A stretch of 31,754 nucleotides of DNA from Oleidesulfovibrio sp964593925 (GCA_964593925.1 CAZQKM010000029.1:1-31754), one strand, 5' to 3'; positions 16,399-25,295 are shown, counted from the stretch's first letter. The notes: generated by a model from the sequence alone, not told the origin. Numbers and translations: made by a program.

Positions 16399-17217
16399 AT
16401 GCGAGTTGTGAAGATGCTGTGTACCCTGCTGTTTGTTGTTACCACGGCGGTACCTGCTTTGGGAGATGACATCGAGTTGGCAAAAAAATCTCTTCTTAAT
16501 GAAGTGTTGCAGCGTGGAGAGTTGCGTGTGGGGTTTGATGCCGGCTATGCACCTTTTGAAATGACAGACAAGTTTGGAAATTTTATGGGCTTTGACATTG
16601 ACCTTGCCAAAGAGCTCGCCAAAGCCATGAAAGTTACGTTTGTGCCTGTGAATACAGATTTTGATGGTATCATTCCCTCTTTGCTCTCCGGTAAGTTTGA
16701 TGTCATCATCTCGGGTATGACTTTGACCCAAGAGCGTAACCTGAAGATTGCCTTTTCCGATCCCTATCTGGTTATGGGGCAGACAGTCATGGTTGCAGCC
16801 AAACACAAAGGTGCCGTCGAATCATATAAAGATTTGAATGATCCTAAGTATACAGTTGTTTCGCGTATGGGTACCACAGGTGAAGAGGCGACTAAAAAAT
16901 ATCTGCCTAAAGCCAACTACAAGTCTTTTGATAAAGAAGTTGACTGCGCCATGGAGGTCATTAATGGCCGCGCTGACGCCTTTGTCTATGATCTCCCTGT
17001 AAATGAACTGCTTCAGGCTCGGCAAGGTAGAGACAAAACATTTTTGCTGGATTCTCCTTTTACTTTTGAGCCTATGGCCATAGGCTACAGGCAGGGAGAT
17101 CCGGATTTTGCAAATTTTATCAACAATTTCTTGCGTCAGTTAAAAAATGATGGCCGCTATGAGCGTATTTACAACAAGTGGCTGCGCTCCAATGCATGGC
17201 AGACAATGCTCAAGTAA
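16399..17217 (+). CDS. Amino acid ABC transporter, periplasmic substrate-binding protein
   Basis: Captures a polar amino acid in the periplasm for the permease and ATPase downstream. The 272-residue product has a signal peptide (cleaved near residue 22). It shows the family 3 solute-binding layout: LRVGFDAGYAPFE, GFDIDLAKELAK, FDGIIPSLLSGKFDVIISGMT, then SDPYL and VVSRMGTTGEEATKKYLP. Near the C-terminus NGRADAFVYDLPVNELL is the usual ligand-side segment. GGAGG (about 16387-16391) fixes ATG 16399. The substrate cannot be read from sequence; glutamine-, arginine- or cystine-type are all possible. Confidence 0.93.
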   Translation: MRVVKMLCTLLFVVTTAVPALGDDIELAKKSLLNEVLQRGELRVGFDAGYAPFEMTDKFGNFMGFDIDLAKELAKAMKVTFVPVNTDFDGIIPSLLSGKFDVIISGMTLTQERNLKIAFSDPYLVMGQTVMVAAKHKGAVESYKDLNDPKYTVVSRMGTTGEEATKKYLPKANYKSFDKEVDCAMEVINGRADAFVYDLPVNELLQARQGRDKTFLLDSPFTFEPMAIGYRQGDPDFANFINNFLRQLKNDGRYERIYNKWLRSNAWQTMLK

Positions 17218-17230
17218 TCCACGTATATTG

Positions 17231-17282
17231 GTAGGGCTGGGGCATGGGTCCTAGGCCCTGCTTGCCGCCCTGCTGTTTTTTT
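17231..17282 (+). terminator. Possible partial terminator between binding protein and permease
   Basis: GTAGGGC (17231-17237) can pair with GCCCTGC (17267-17273, one G-T pair). A T-rich run follows, and an inner hairpin lies in the loop. Such a partial stop would give more binding protein than membrane subunits, as is common in such operons. Not a clean stem, so moderate support. Confidence 0.4.
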
Positions 17283-17370
17283 GCGGTGCCTGTTGTGCCG
17301 GAGGGAAGACCTGGTCAGAAATTATGATGCTGCCATTGGCGGCAACGCGGACTTGAGAGGTATGCGCGTC

Positions 17371-18384
17371 ATGAGTGTGTATAGAGGGCTGGATGCTCCC
17401 AAAGGGCCGGGCTATTATCTGTTCTGGAAAGCTGTTTTCGTGGTATTGCTCTTGGGCATGGCCGCTTTTGTATGGGCAGCGTCCAGCTCTGTGGAATATG
17501 TTTGGCAATGGAGTCGGATTCCGCAATATTTTTGGATGGATGAGCGGGTAGAGATTCGTGCGGAGCAGGAAGGAACCTTGCAAGATGTGCTTGTAACAAA
17601 CGGTATATCTGTGGTGGTACTGCAAGAGGACGACGGCACAAAGGTACGGCAGGTTCTGCGTTCTGATAGTACGGTTATTCCTGTGCAGGGCGACTATGTC
17701 TATGTGGGGGATGTACTTGGCGTTTATGACCACAGTGCCCCTGGTGTCTTATTACAGGGTTTATGGATAACGCTGAAAGTCAGTCTAGTCTCCATAATTT
17801 TTGGTATTATTTTTGGGGTATTGACGGGGCTTGCCCGTATTTCTGAAAATCCTGCCCTCAAGTGGGGGGCCATAGGCTACATTGAGTGTATCCGCGGCTC
17901 TCCATTGTTGGTACAGATATTCCTATGGTATTTTGTGGCGGGAACCTTGGTCAACAGTCTGTTACAGCAGGTCGGACTTGGCGTTGTGCCACCCCTGTGG
18001 TTTGGGGTGTTGGCGCTTTCTGTGTTTACCGGTGCATATGTGGGAGAGATTGTGCGTGCCGGTATTCAGTCGGTGCACCGTGGGCAGATGGAAGCAGCGC
18101 GTTCATTGGGGTTGACCTATGGTCAGGCCATGCGCAAAGTAATTTTGCCACAAGCTTTCAGGCGCATCATGCCCCCCCTTGCCGGCCAGTTTATCAGCCT
18201 TGTCAAAGATTCTTCATTGCTGGGGGTTATTGCCATACGCGAATTGACCAAGGCAACTCGTGAAGTTGTCAGTTCGTCGCTGCAGCCTTTTGAACTCTGG
18301 ATACTATGCGCGCTGTTGTACCTGTTGCTGACCTTCACACTTTCGTTGTTTGTTTCATATCTGGAGAGCAGGGCTGTACGATGA
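17371..18384 (+). CDS. Amino acid ABC transporter permease with an N-terminal extracytoplasmic insert
   Basis: Membrane channel of a polar amino acid importer. The 337-residue product is about 100 longer than a typical HisM/GlnP permease. It has a first membrane segment at about 20-38. A soluble stretch of about 85 residues (about 39-122, with RVEIRAEQEGTLQDVLV and GDYVYVGDVLGVYD) precedes the normal BPD transporter domain (about 125-330). The EAA loop EAARSLGLTYGQAMRKVILP is clear, as are ECIRGSPLLVQIFLWYF and SLVKDSSLLGVI. A TTG at 17281 and ATG 17362 are also open; GAGAGG (17355-17360) is 10 bases before ATG 17371, the best start. The stop overlaps the ATPase gene by 4 bases. Confidence 0.92.
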   Translation: MSVYRGLDAPKGPGYYLFWKAVFVVLLLGMAAFVWAASSSVEYVWQWSRIPQYFWMDERVEIRAEQEGTLQDVLVTNGISVVVLQEDDGTKVRQVLRSDSTVIPVQGDYVYVGDVLGVYDHSAPGVLLQGLWITLKVSLVSIIFGIIFGVLTGLARISENPALKWGAIGYIECIRGSPLLVQIFLWYFVAGTLVNSLLQQVGLGVVPPLWFGVLALSVFTGAYVGEIVRAGIQSVHRGQMEAARSLGLTYGQAMRKVILPQAFRRIMPPLAGQFISLVKDSSLLGVIAIRELTKATREVVSSSLQPFELWILCALLYLLLTFTLSLFVSYLESRAVR

Positions 18385-19112
18385 TTGACGCAAAAAATCT
18401 TCACAAAGTGTTTTATACCCCTGAACCGCTGCAGGCACTGGATAATGTTTCGCTTACCGTGTCTTCCGGTGAAGTTGTCGTAATTATTGGCCCTTCTGGC
18501 TCGGGAAAATCTACTTTTTTGCGTTGTCTGAACCGATTGGAGTATGCGGACCGGGGTGAAGTCTGGGTAGAAGGGGTCAATATCCTTGATCCGGTCTGTG
18601 ACATCAACAAAATTCGTGCTGAAGTAGGTATGGTGTTTCAGTCGTTTAACCTGTTTCCCCACATGAGCGTACTTGATAATCTAACCATGGCTCAGATGAC
18701 TGTACGTGGTCGTACCCGTGTGGATGCTGAAGCCAAGGCCATGGAGCTGCTCAACAAGGTTGGTATCTCTGACAAACACAGCGTGTACCCGGAACAACTT
18801 TCCGGTGGGCAGCAGCAGCGTGTGGCCATTGCCCGTGCCCTTGCCATGGACCCAAAGATCATGCTTTTTGATGAACCGACATCCGCCCTTGATCCCGAAA
18901 TGGTGGGGGAGGTTCTGGAGGTCATGAAAACTCTGGCCCGTGAAGGGATGACCATGATCGTTGTCACCCATGAAATGGGCTTTGCCCGTGAGGTGGCAGA
19001 CAGGGTAGTCTTTATGGATATGGGGAAAACCATTGAAGAAGGAACGCCAGAACATTTTTTTAGTGCTCCCCAGCATGAGCGAGCCAAATTGTTTTTGAGC
19101 CAAATTCTTTAG
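18381..19112 (+). CDS. Amino acid ABC transporter ATP-binding protein (GlnQ/HisP type)
   Basis: Cytoplasmic ATPase that drives the importer encoded just upstream. The 243-residue product has Walker A GPSGSGKST, Q-loop MVFQSFNLFPHMSVLDN, signature LSGGQQQRVAIARAL, Walker B IMLFDEPTSALDPE and H-loop VVTHEMGFAREVADR. These are typical of the polar amino acid family. ATG 18381 overlaps the permease stop in ATGA; an upstream ATG at 18306 is inside the permease and gives a non-family extension. It is the last gene of the operon. Confidence 0.95.
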   Translation: MIDAKNLHKVFYTPEPLQALDNVSLTVSSGEVVVIIGPSGSGKSTFLRCLNRLEYADRGEVWVEGVNILDPVCDINKIRAEVGMVFQSFNLFPHMSVLDNLTMAQMTVRGRTRVDAEAKAMELLNKVGISDKHSVYPEQLSGGQQQRVAIARALAMDPKIMLFDEPTSALDPEMVGEVLEVMKTLAREGMTMIVVTHEMGFAREVADRVVFMDMGKTIEEGTPEHFFSAPQHERAKLFLSQIL

Positions 19113-19369
19113 CCGGTGATTGGCTTAGGTGGCCTTGCCTGTCTGTCTGAACAAACTTTAGTGAGGTCAGGAAGTATAGCCCTTGTACCTTTTGGGAGGT
19201 GTGTGGTGATTTTGAGAGCGGTGCGGGGGTAGGGCATGTTTCATATTTTTTTTGATAAAAAAGGTCGTGTGTTACTGTTGCTGTACCATGGCATGTGTGT
19301 GGAGCGTGTATGCAGGACAGAATTTCTTTTTGTATAAACATGGCCGGTGCATGCAAGGGAGGTAGCGTT

Positions 19370-20164
19370 GTGGCGCTTGCTTCTGTTGGCAGGGGAACCC
19401 CGGATCAAGAAGCTGTCCAAAGGGTATCCAGCCCTTTGTGTGTGGGCACACTTACTTTGGATAAGGGCAAAGATGCGCCTGCTCCTATATTTAGAGTGGG
19501 TACAACATTGCATGACGCGGCCCATGGTGCGCGTATGCGGGTTACCGGACGTATTCCATTGATTTGTCCTGGTATGAAGCACGCTTTGCATGCTCATACG
19601 TTTGAAGTTCTTACTGATTTCATCCCTGGACAGTGGAGTGGTACTACGCGTGACTGCCCTCTGAGAGCTGCATGGGTGACGCTGTCTGACAAGGGTGCAG
19701 TGGGGCAGCGTATGGATACCAGTGGTCCTGCCATGGAAACGTTGTTGCTCGGGATGTTTCCTGGAAGCTATATACAGGGGTACCTGTTACCTGATGACGG
19801 TATGTTGCTCAAGGCTTTGTTAACTGATCTTGCTCTGGTGCAAGGGTATGACGTCATTGTGACCACTGGAGGGACGGGTATTGGGCAGCGGGATGTAACC
19901 CCTGAGGCGACTCTTGCCGTTTTGGAGAAACGTTTGCACGGGTTTGAGCACGCCATGATGGCGGCGAGCCTTGGCAAGACACCGTACGGTATGATTTCTC
20001 GGGCTGTGGCTGGAATACTTGGCAGGACTATCATTGTCAATGTGCCCGGTAGCCGTAAGGCTGCCATGGAGAATCTCGAGGCACTTCTGCCCGCAATGGC
20101 CCATGCTATAGACAAGCTACACGGTAGTATGGCTGACTGCGCCTCTCTTGAGACATTACCGTAG
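19370..20164 (+). CDS. MogA/MoaB-type molybdopterin biosynthesis protein with N-terminal extension
   Basis: MogA-type enzymes adenylylate molybdopterin before metal insertion. The 264-residue product has a C-terminal MoCF domain (about 98-250) with AWVTLSDKGAVGQRMDTSGP, TTGGTGIGQRDVTPEAT and NVPGSRKAAMENLEALLPA, the family motifs. In front lie about 97 residues I do not recognise, with short beta-like stretches (MRVTGRIPLICPG). The frame is open from ATG 19295, and ATG 19340 is possible. GTG 19370 has by far the best ribosome site (AAGGGAGG, 19355-19362, 7 bases away). Molybdoenzymes such as formate dehydrogenase are common in desulfovibrios, which fits. Confidence 0.88.
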   Translation: MALASVGRGTPDQEAVQRVSSPLCVGTLTLDKGKDAPAPIFRVGTTLHDAAHGARMRVTGRIPLICPGMKHALHAHTFEVLTDFIPGQWSGTTRDCPLRAAWVTLSDKGAVGQRMDTSGPAMETLLLGMFPGSYIQGYLLPDDGMLLKALLTDLALVQGYDVIVTTGGTGIGQRDVTPEATLAVLEKRLHGFEHAMMAASLGKTPYGMISRAVAGILGRTIIVNVPGSRKAAMENLEALLPAMAHAIDKLHGSMADCASLETLP

Positions 20165-20283
20165 AGCTAAAACTGTTTTCCTGACCTACGAAGTCGTGTG
20201 AATATATGATGCAGGCAGAGGTTTGGACATACATGGTCTGAATTGCATCTGTAAGGGGAAGATAAGCTATATGCTCCTGCCTG

Positions 20284-20314
20284 TTGCAGGTAATGGAACT
20301 GCAAGGGGTTTTTT
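20284..20314 (+). terminator. Weak terminator-like hairpin after the MogA-type gene
   Basis: TTGCAG (20284-20289) pairs with CTGCAA (20299-20304), then GGGG and six T (20309-20314). The stem is short, so support is weak. The rest of 20165-20430 holds nothing else I can name. Confidence 0.3.
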
Positions 20315-20430
20315 ACCGATTGTCTTGGATTATCGCTTGTGACGGGCAAGGGTATGCAAGTTTCTGCCATCCCTTCTTGTGATGAATTTATGGATATGCC
20401 CCGAAAATGTAATTTTGAAGGAGACGTATC

Positions 20431-21288
20431 ATGAGCCTATTGAGTAACATGGCCGTGTTATGTCGTATGGTTAAAATTAAGCACTCTATCTTTGCTCTGC
20501 CTTTTGCCTATATGGGGGCATTTCTGGCTGCAAGAGGCTGGCCGGGCTGGGAGACAATGATAGTGCTTACCATAGCCATGGTGGCGGTGCGTTCATTTGC
20601 CATGGCGGTAAACAGGCTTGTGGATTTGCCTATAGATCGCGCCAACCCCCGTACCCAAGGACGGCCTTTGGTGACGGGTGAGGTTACCCCAGCACAGACT
20701 TGGGGATTTATCGCTGTGAGTGGTATTGCATTTGTGTTGGCGTGCAGTGCCATGAATCCGCTTTGTTTTGCCCTGTCCCCTGTGGCGTTGGGTATGTCTG
20801 CTGTATACAGCGTGCTTAAACGTTTTACGTGGTGTTGCCATTTTTTCTTGGGTGCGGTGCTGGGGCTTGCACCTCTGGCTGGATCTCTTGCAGTGACGCC
20901 AGTATTGGCTGTTCCTGTGGCGTTGTTCTTTTGGGGTGTACTTTTTTGGGTTGCCGGATTTGATATTTTGTATTCATGCCAGGATGAGGCCTTTGATAAA
21001 GAGCAGGGGCTTTATTCTGTTCCCGTTTTGGTGGGATTACGTTCGGCCTTGTTGGTTTCTTCATTTTGCCATGTGAATACCGCCATATTTTTTTTAATGG
21101 CTGGATGGGCTGCGGATCTTTCATGGGCCTTTTATGTAGTATGGGCATTTATGAGTGTGGTGTTATTCGTGGAGCACGTCATTATTTCTCCAGAAGACAT
21201 GAGTAAGGTAAACATGGCCTTTTTTACTCTGAATGGAGTTGTTTCTGTCGTGGTATTCATGGGAGTATTACTTGGCCTTTATGTGTAG
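20431..21288 (+). CDS. UbiA-family polyprenyltransferase (probably menaquinone pathway, MqnP-like)
   Basis: Integral membrane enzyme that joins a polyprenyl chain to an aromatic acid. The 285-residue product has about eight hydrophobic segments and both Asp-rich motifs: NRLVDLPIDRANPRTQGRPL and DILYSCQDEAFDKEQGLYSVP. It opens with KIKHSIFALPFAYMGAFLA, typical of the group often annotated as 4-hydroxybenzoate prenyltransferase. Sulfate reducers use menaquinone, often through the futalosine route, where a UbiA-like MqnP does this step, so that role is inferred. AAGGAG lies 8 bases before the ATG. Confidence 0.9.
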   Translation: MSLLSNMAVLCRMVKIKHSIFALPFAYMGAFLAARGWPGWETMIVLTIAMVAVRSFAMAVNRLVDLPIDRANPRTQGRPLVTGEVTPAQTWGFIAVSGIAFVLACSAMNPLCFALSPVALGMSAVYSVLKRFTWCCHFFLGAVLGLAPLAGSLAVTPVLAVPVALFFWGVLFWVAGFDILYSCQDEAFDKEQGLYSVPVLVGLRSALLVSSFCHVNTAIFFLMAGWAADLSWAFYVVWAFMSVVLFVEHVIISPEDMSKVNMAFFTLNGVVSVVVFMGVLLGLYV

Positions 21289-21354
21289 CTTGTGGGTGCA
21301 GAGTAACGTTAGCTGGCCATATGCTGGTGTATTGTTTGATTTTGGAAGGGGATC

Positions 21355-21864
21355 ATGCCTGAAATTTTAGAGGAACAGCATGAAAAAAGTCGCTCACAGC
21401 GTAAACGTGAGAGTACGGCCCTGCAACGTCAGGGGGAGTTGCTGACACGGTTGCCCCGTCCGGTATTGGATGGCTTGGGCTTGCCGAAATCGCTTATGCA
21501 GGCCGTGTGCGACTATAAGGGTATGTCCACCCATGAGGCGCGTAGGCGGCAGATGCAATTTATAGGGCGAATGATGCGTGAAATAAAGGACATCGAAGGT
21601 GTTGCAGAGCGCTTGGCCGATTTGCAGGCTGATGGACAAGCCGCCACAGAGGCTCTGCATGGCCTTGAACGCCTGCGCGAGCGGCTGCTTGCCAATGATG
21701 CCAAAGCCCTGGATGAGCTTATGGCTCGGTATCCGGATCTAGATGTACAACATGTACGACAGCTTGTACGTAATGCCAATCGGGAAAGAGAACAGGAAAA
21801 ACCGTTGAAGAGCTACCGGGCGCTTTTTCGATATTTGCGTGACCTGCAGGAGAGTGGGGTGTAA
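21355..21864 (+). CDS. darP: Ribosome-associated protein DarP/YjgA (DUF615)
   Basis: YjgA/DarP binds the large ribosomal subunit precursor and helps its late assembly in E. coli. The 169-residue helical, highly charged protein shows the family opening KSRSQRKRESTALQRQGELL and the segments LPKSLMQAVCDYKGM, RRRQMQFIGRMMREID-like (REIKDIEGV here) and LVRNANREREQEKPLKSYRALFRYL. It is slightly shorter than E. coli YjgA. A GGAAGGGGATC stretch serves as ribosome site. It converges with the minus-strand PLP enzyme gene. Confidence 0.92.
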   Translation: MPEILEEQHEKSRSQRKRESTALQRQGELLTRLPRPVLDGLGLPKSLMQAVCDYKGMSTHEARRRQMQFIGRMMREIKDIEGVAERLADLQADGQAATEALHGLERLRERLLANDAKALDELMARYPDLDVQHVRQLVRNANREREQEKPLKSYRALFRYLRDLQESGV

Positions 21865-21936
21865 AAAAAATAAGCGTCTGTGAGGGGTTCTGATCATATA
21901 CCGAACATTGATATACTTTTTGTGAGGACGCATAAA

Positions 21937-23061
21937 CTATGGGCACATGGCGGTAAAGGCGTCTACAAGCCTACGCCAAGCGGACTCTTCTCGGACTTGC
22001 ATGCGGATAAATCCTGCGGGCATACCCGGGATATTGTCGCACAGGCGTACTACTAGGTGTTGTTGCAGCAGGGTTTTGTATACTTGGCTGCCTTCCAAGT
22101 GGGGGGCCAGCTGTCCTGTAACGAAATTGGTTCCTTCAAATATTGCATAGGGGCGAAAAGCTCCGCATGTTTTCAGAGCTTGGGCAAAGGCAGTACGCTG
22201 TTGACGCATGGCTGGTAGGCGCTCTCTGTATGCGTCAATGGCATCAAGAAATGTGATACCTGCTTGTTGCGCAATTTCCCATACTGACCATGGTGCCTGG
22301 TATCTTTTCATGATGGCAATGGCTGCAGCATCGGCATGGCAGTATCCAAGCCGGATTCCGGTACAATAGAAAAATTTTGTCATGCTGTGCAAGGTTATAA
22401 CAGTGGTCTGCGGCGGAGCACTTTGGGTATAGGTGTCCCAGCTATGCCAAGCGTATTCCTGTGTACCCCATAAAAATTCCCGATAGCTGTTATCAATAAG
22501 AATATATCGGCATCGCAAGGCGGCAAGCAGGCGGTCTACATGGCGGTACGTAGTACAGGCCGGGTTATTGGGTGTACAGAGAATGGCCATATCAGGAGCA
22601 TGGATGTCAACTACCCGGTACAGCAGCTCCATATCTGCTTCAGTAAAGTCAAATTGTTGTTCCGGGGGAAGGGTAAAAAGATGATAGTCAAGGTTGTGCG
22701 CTTCGCAGGCTCGGACATATTCTGAAAAAATAGGCGCAATTATTAGTACGGTGCGTGGCTTAAGGGCATGTAAGGCAAGGTAGATGAGTTCTGATGAGCC
22801 ATTGCCCATGAGGATATGTTCTGGATTGGTATGCTCATGGCGTGCAGTATGAGCACGCAGCACCGTACAGGCTGTATCGGGATAACGCTCGTGCCCTAAT
22901 GTAACGCGGGTCATAATATCTTGAGTTATATCCGCGCATAACGAGTTGGCGTTGCTGCTGAAGTCTGTGATTTTTTCAGGTGCTATGCCTTGCTCTCGTG
23001 CAAGGCGCAAAATATCTCCACCATGTACACCGTGGGGGCTGTACACTATACTTTGTATCAT
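21937..23061 (-). CDS. PLP-dependent enzyme of the CobC/CobD-HisC type (threonine-phosphate decarboxylase or aminotransferase)
   Basis: The 374-residue fold type I PLP enzyme starts HGVHGGDILRLAREQGI and has ITDFSSNANSL, the opening typical of CobC/CobD L-threonine-O-3-phosphate decarboxylase. PLP-site features are GNGSSELIYL (86-95), TPNNPAC, an IDNSYREFL segment with the ring-binding Asp, and HSMTKFFYCTGIRLGY with the Schiff-base lysine (Lys229). CobD makes the aminopropanol linker of vitamin B12, but HisC-like transamination cannot be excluded. It is third in a minus-strand operon, 14 bases after a glycosyltransferase, with AAAGGA 8 bases before its ATG. Confidence 0.85.
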   Translation of the reverse strand: MIQSIVYSPHGVHGGDILRLAREQGIAPEKITDFSSNANSLCADITQDIMTRVTLGHERYPDTACTVLRAHTARHEHTNPEHILMGNGSSELIYLALHALKPRTVLIIAPIFSEYVRACEAHNLDYHLFTLPPEQQFDFTEADMELLYRVVDIHAPDMAILCTPNNPACTTYRHVDRLLAALRCRYILIDNSYREFLWGTQEYAWHSWDTYTQSAPPQTTVITLHSMTKFFYCTGIRLGYCHADAAAIAIMKRYQAPWSVWEIAQQAGITFLDAIDAYRERLPAMRQQRTAFAQALKTCGAFRPYAIFEGTNFVTGQLAPHLEGSQVYKTLLQQHLVVRLCDNIPGMPAGFIRMQVREESAWRRLVDAFTAMCP

Positions 23062-23075
23062 GGCGTATATCCTTT

Positions 23076-24167
23076 TTAGCCAGTGGGGAGGCCGCGTGCA
23101 TGTAGCTGATCGCGATAAATGGCTTCAATGATCTGCCCTCGGTGTTCGAGGGAATAATGAGGTGCTATTTTTTCACTGACCTGCGCCCAATGGGCCCGTT
23201 GCTGCGGGGTATGATGCATTTTGTTCAAGGCTTGAGCCAAGGCGTGTACATCATTGGGAGGAACCAAAATGCCGTTGCCGTCTACTAGCTCGGGAACACC
23301 ACCGACAGTACTGGCAATAACTGGCAGCCCCATGCAGATTGCTTCCAGCAAGGTGTTGGGCATGGACTCCGTGAGAGATGGCAAAACAAATGCGTGTGCC
23401 AACTGTAGGTAATCGGCTACATTCTCTGTTTTTCCCATGAGTGCTACAGATCTTTCAATACCCAGTTCAATGCACAACGGACGCCATTTTTCAGGTGTTA
23501 CTCCCATAATCAGCAATTTAGCATGAGAGAGATTTGCCTCGGCGTAGCTACGTAATAAGATCTCAACTCCCTTGATGGGATTATCGCCGGCTATGGTGCT
23601 GTAAACCACCTCGTCCTGATGTAGCAGCATCGGCAGGTCGCGGACAGCCTGATCCGCTGTCTGAGTGGGAAGGATACGTCCGGGGGGGATACCGTTATAC
23701 ACCACATGTACGCGAGAAGGACTCACCCCGTAGGGCCGTAACACCTTGGCGCATGCTCTGGAGTTTACAACAAACGTGCTGATACCTGGCGAAATATAAG
23801 GGAGCGGATTGCCGGGACGGTAGATAACTCCCCTATGCCCGACACAGACAACATTGCGTCTATGCCATATTAATCCCCACCAAGCGATTTTTTTTACAGC
23901 TTTATTATGAAAAGCATGGACAATGGTGGGGGGCGTGCTCTGACCTTTTGCCGGTGGGAGTAGTGCTTCTACAGCAGCTCGCCATTGCCGCTTGTCTGCG
24001 GGGAGGTCTCCCCAGGACATGGTTGGATCAAGTTCACGTAGGGCTGCGTGTGTTTTTGTAAAAAAAGTCAGTGTGTGCCCTCGGGCATGCAACTGTTGGG
24101 CAAGGTAGAGGGCTTGGCGGGAACCACCACTTTTATTGGTAGATGATGTGATAAAAATTATGCGCAT
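23076..24167 (-). CDS. Glycosyltransferase, GT4 family (probable LPS sugar transferase)
   Basis: Cytoplasmic-face transferase that adds a sugar from a nucleotide donor, probably to a lipopolysaccharide core. The 363-residue GT-B protein has a glycine-rich start (FITSSTNKSGGSRQALYLA) and an N-terminal acceptor domain to about 170. The GT4 donor domain follows, with GDNPIKGVEILLRSYAEA, LLIMGVTPEKW and the E-x7-E type motif SLTESMPNTLLEAICMGLPV ending in STVGGVPELV. It overlaps the upstream glycosyltransferase gene by 10 bases and lies 14 bases before the PLP enzyme gene. Sugar and linkage cannot be told. Confidence 0.92.
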   Translation of the reverse strand: MRIIFITSSTNKSGGSRQALYLAQQLHARGHTLTFFTKTHAALRELDPTMSWGDLPADKRQWRAAVEALLPPAKGQSTPPTIVHAFHNKAVKKIAWWGLIWHRRNVVCVGHRGVIYRPGNPLPYISPGISTFVVNSRACAKVLRPYGVSPSRVHVVYNGIPPGRILPTQTADQAVRDLPMLLHQDEVVYSTIAGDNPIKGVEILLRSYAEANLSHAKLLIMGVTPEKWRPLCIELGIERSVALMGKTENVADYLQLAHAFVLPSLTESMPNTLLEAICMGLPVIASTVGGVPELVDGNGILVPPNDVHALAQALNKMHHTPQQRAHWAQVSEKIAPHYSLEHRGQIIEAIYRDQLHARGLPTG

Positions 24168-25252
24168 GGGGTATGATGCTTATGAATAAGTTTTTGGAAG
24201 AAGGCTTCAAGCTTGGGAGCCTGAATTTGCATGGAAAAGCTGTCGTGGCATTTTTGCCATGCGGCAAACCTTAGTTGATGAATATGAAATGGATCAGCGG
24301 TGAGCAGAAAATCAAGAGCAGCCTCAAGGGCAGGGGCGAAGCCGGTGTCAGGCAATAGCAGGTTAGGTGCTTCCTGTGGCCAGACTTCGTTGATGCCTCC
24401 TATATTGCGTGCGACCGGAACAAGCCCGTGAGCCATGGCCTCTAACAAGGTATTAGGGAGTCCCTCACTGAGTGAGGGCAACACGAACACTTGGGCTTGT
24501 GCAAGGACAGCAGCCACGTTTTGGGTAAAGCCATGCCACGTGATATGTGACTCAAGTCCCAATGAGGCTGCCAAGGCTTTGAGTTCTAACTCTTTATGGC
24601 CCGTACCGGCAACATGCCAATGAAAAAGATAGCCTTTGTCCCGCATGGCTGCCAGCGCATGAATAAGTGAATCGTGCCCCTTATCATGGTTGAGCTGACT
24701 TGTTGTTGCAAAGATGAGCGGTTTATGTGTGTTGTCAGCAGGCCGGACAGGAGGCGTGGGCATGGGATTTTTTGCAGAAAGAAGTACCGTGCTGTCCTTG
24801 GGGTGTATGAAGGGGAGCGCTTGCAGCAGCCCGGTACGGATATACGCGCACGGGCACAGGTAGTGGGGGCGTACCAGATGATGGACTGCACGTACTTTCC
24901 AGTGTCTGCGCATATCGCGTGGCAAACCGATGCGATGTACTGTGGGTATGCTGCATAGTGCCGCAGCGACGCCTGCGGTGCGGATATCACGCCCCACATT
25001 AACCAAGACGGCGTCAATGTGTTGGGTTTTGAAAAAACTGACAAAGCGCCCAATGGTCACGGGGTTGAAGTCCGGCCCGAAGGAAACCGTGTGCGTGGGC
25101 AGGCCCAGCGTTGATGCGCGTTCCACAAAAGGCCCAGGACGCCCGAAAATATGTACATGATGTCCCAAAGCTTGCAGTGCGGCAGCAAACTCCAAGGTCC
25201 AAGTTTTTACTCCGCCCCAACTTTTGGCGCTGTTAAAAAAAGCTAGTCGCAT
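24158..25252 (-). CDS. Glycosyltransferase, GT4 family (probable LPS sugar transferase)
   Basis: First gene of the minus-strand operon and a likely partner of the next transferase. The 364-residue GT-B protein begins MRLAFFNSAKSWGGVKTWTLEF, with the WGGVKTW loop seen in heptosyl/glucosyl-type GT4 enzymes. Its donor domain has TTSQLNHDKGHDSLIHALA, HVAGTGHKELELKALA and HGFTQNVAAVLAQAQVFVLP, then the E-x7-E motif SLSEGLPNTLLEAMAHGLV. The ATG has only a weak ribosome site. The two transferases share layout, which suggests an old duplication. Confidence 0.92.
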   Translation of the reverse strand: MRLAFFNSAKSWGGVKTWTLEFAAALQALGHHVHIFGRPGPFVERASTLGLPTHTVSFGPDFNPVTIGRFVSFFKTQHIDAVLVNVGRDIRTAGVAAALCSIPTVHRIGLPRDMRRHWKVRAVHHLVRPHYLCPCAYIRTGLLQALPFIHPKDSTVLLSAKNPMPTPPVRPADNTHKPLIFATTSQLNHDKGHDSLIHALAAMRDKGYLFHWHVAGTGHKELELKALAASLGLESHITWHGFTQNVAAVLAQAQVFVLPSLSEGLPNTLLEAMAHGLVPVARNIGGINEVWPQEAPNLLLPDTGFAPALEAALDFLLTADPFHIHQLRFAAWQKCHDSFSMQIQAPKLEAFFQKLIHKHHTPCA

Positions 25253-25295
25253 ACTGGCGCTATATCCGGTGCTGTCTGTCGCAGCATTTTTATGG

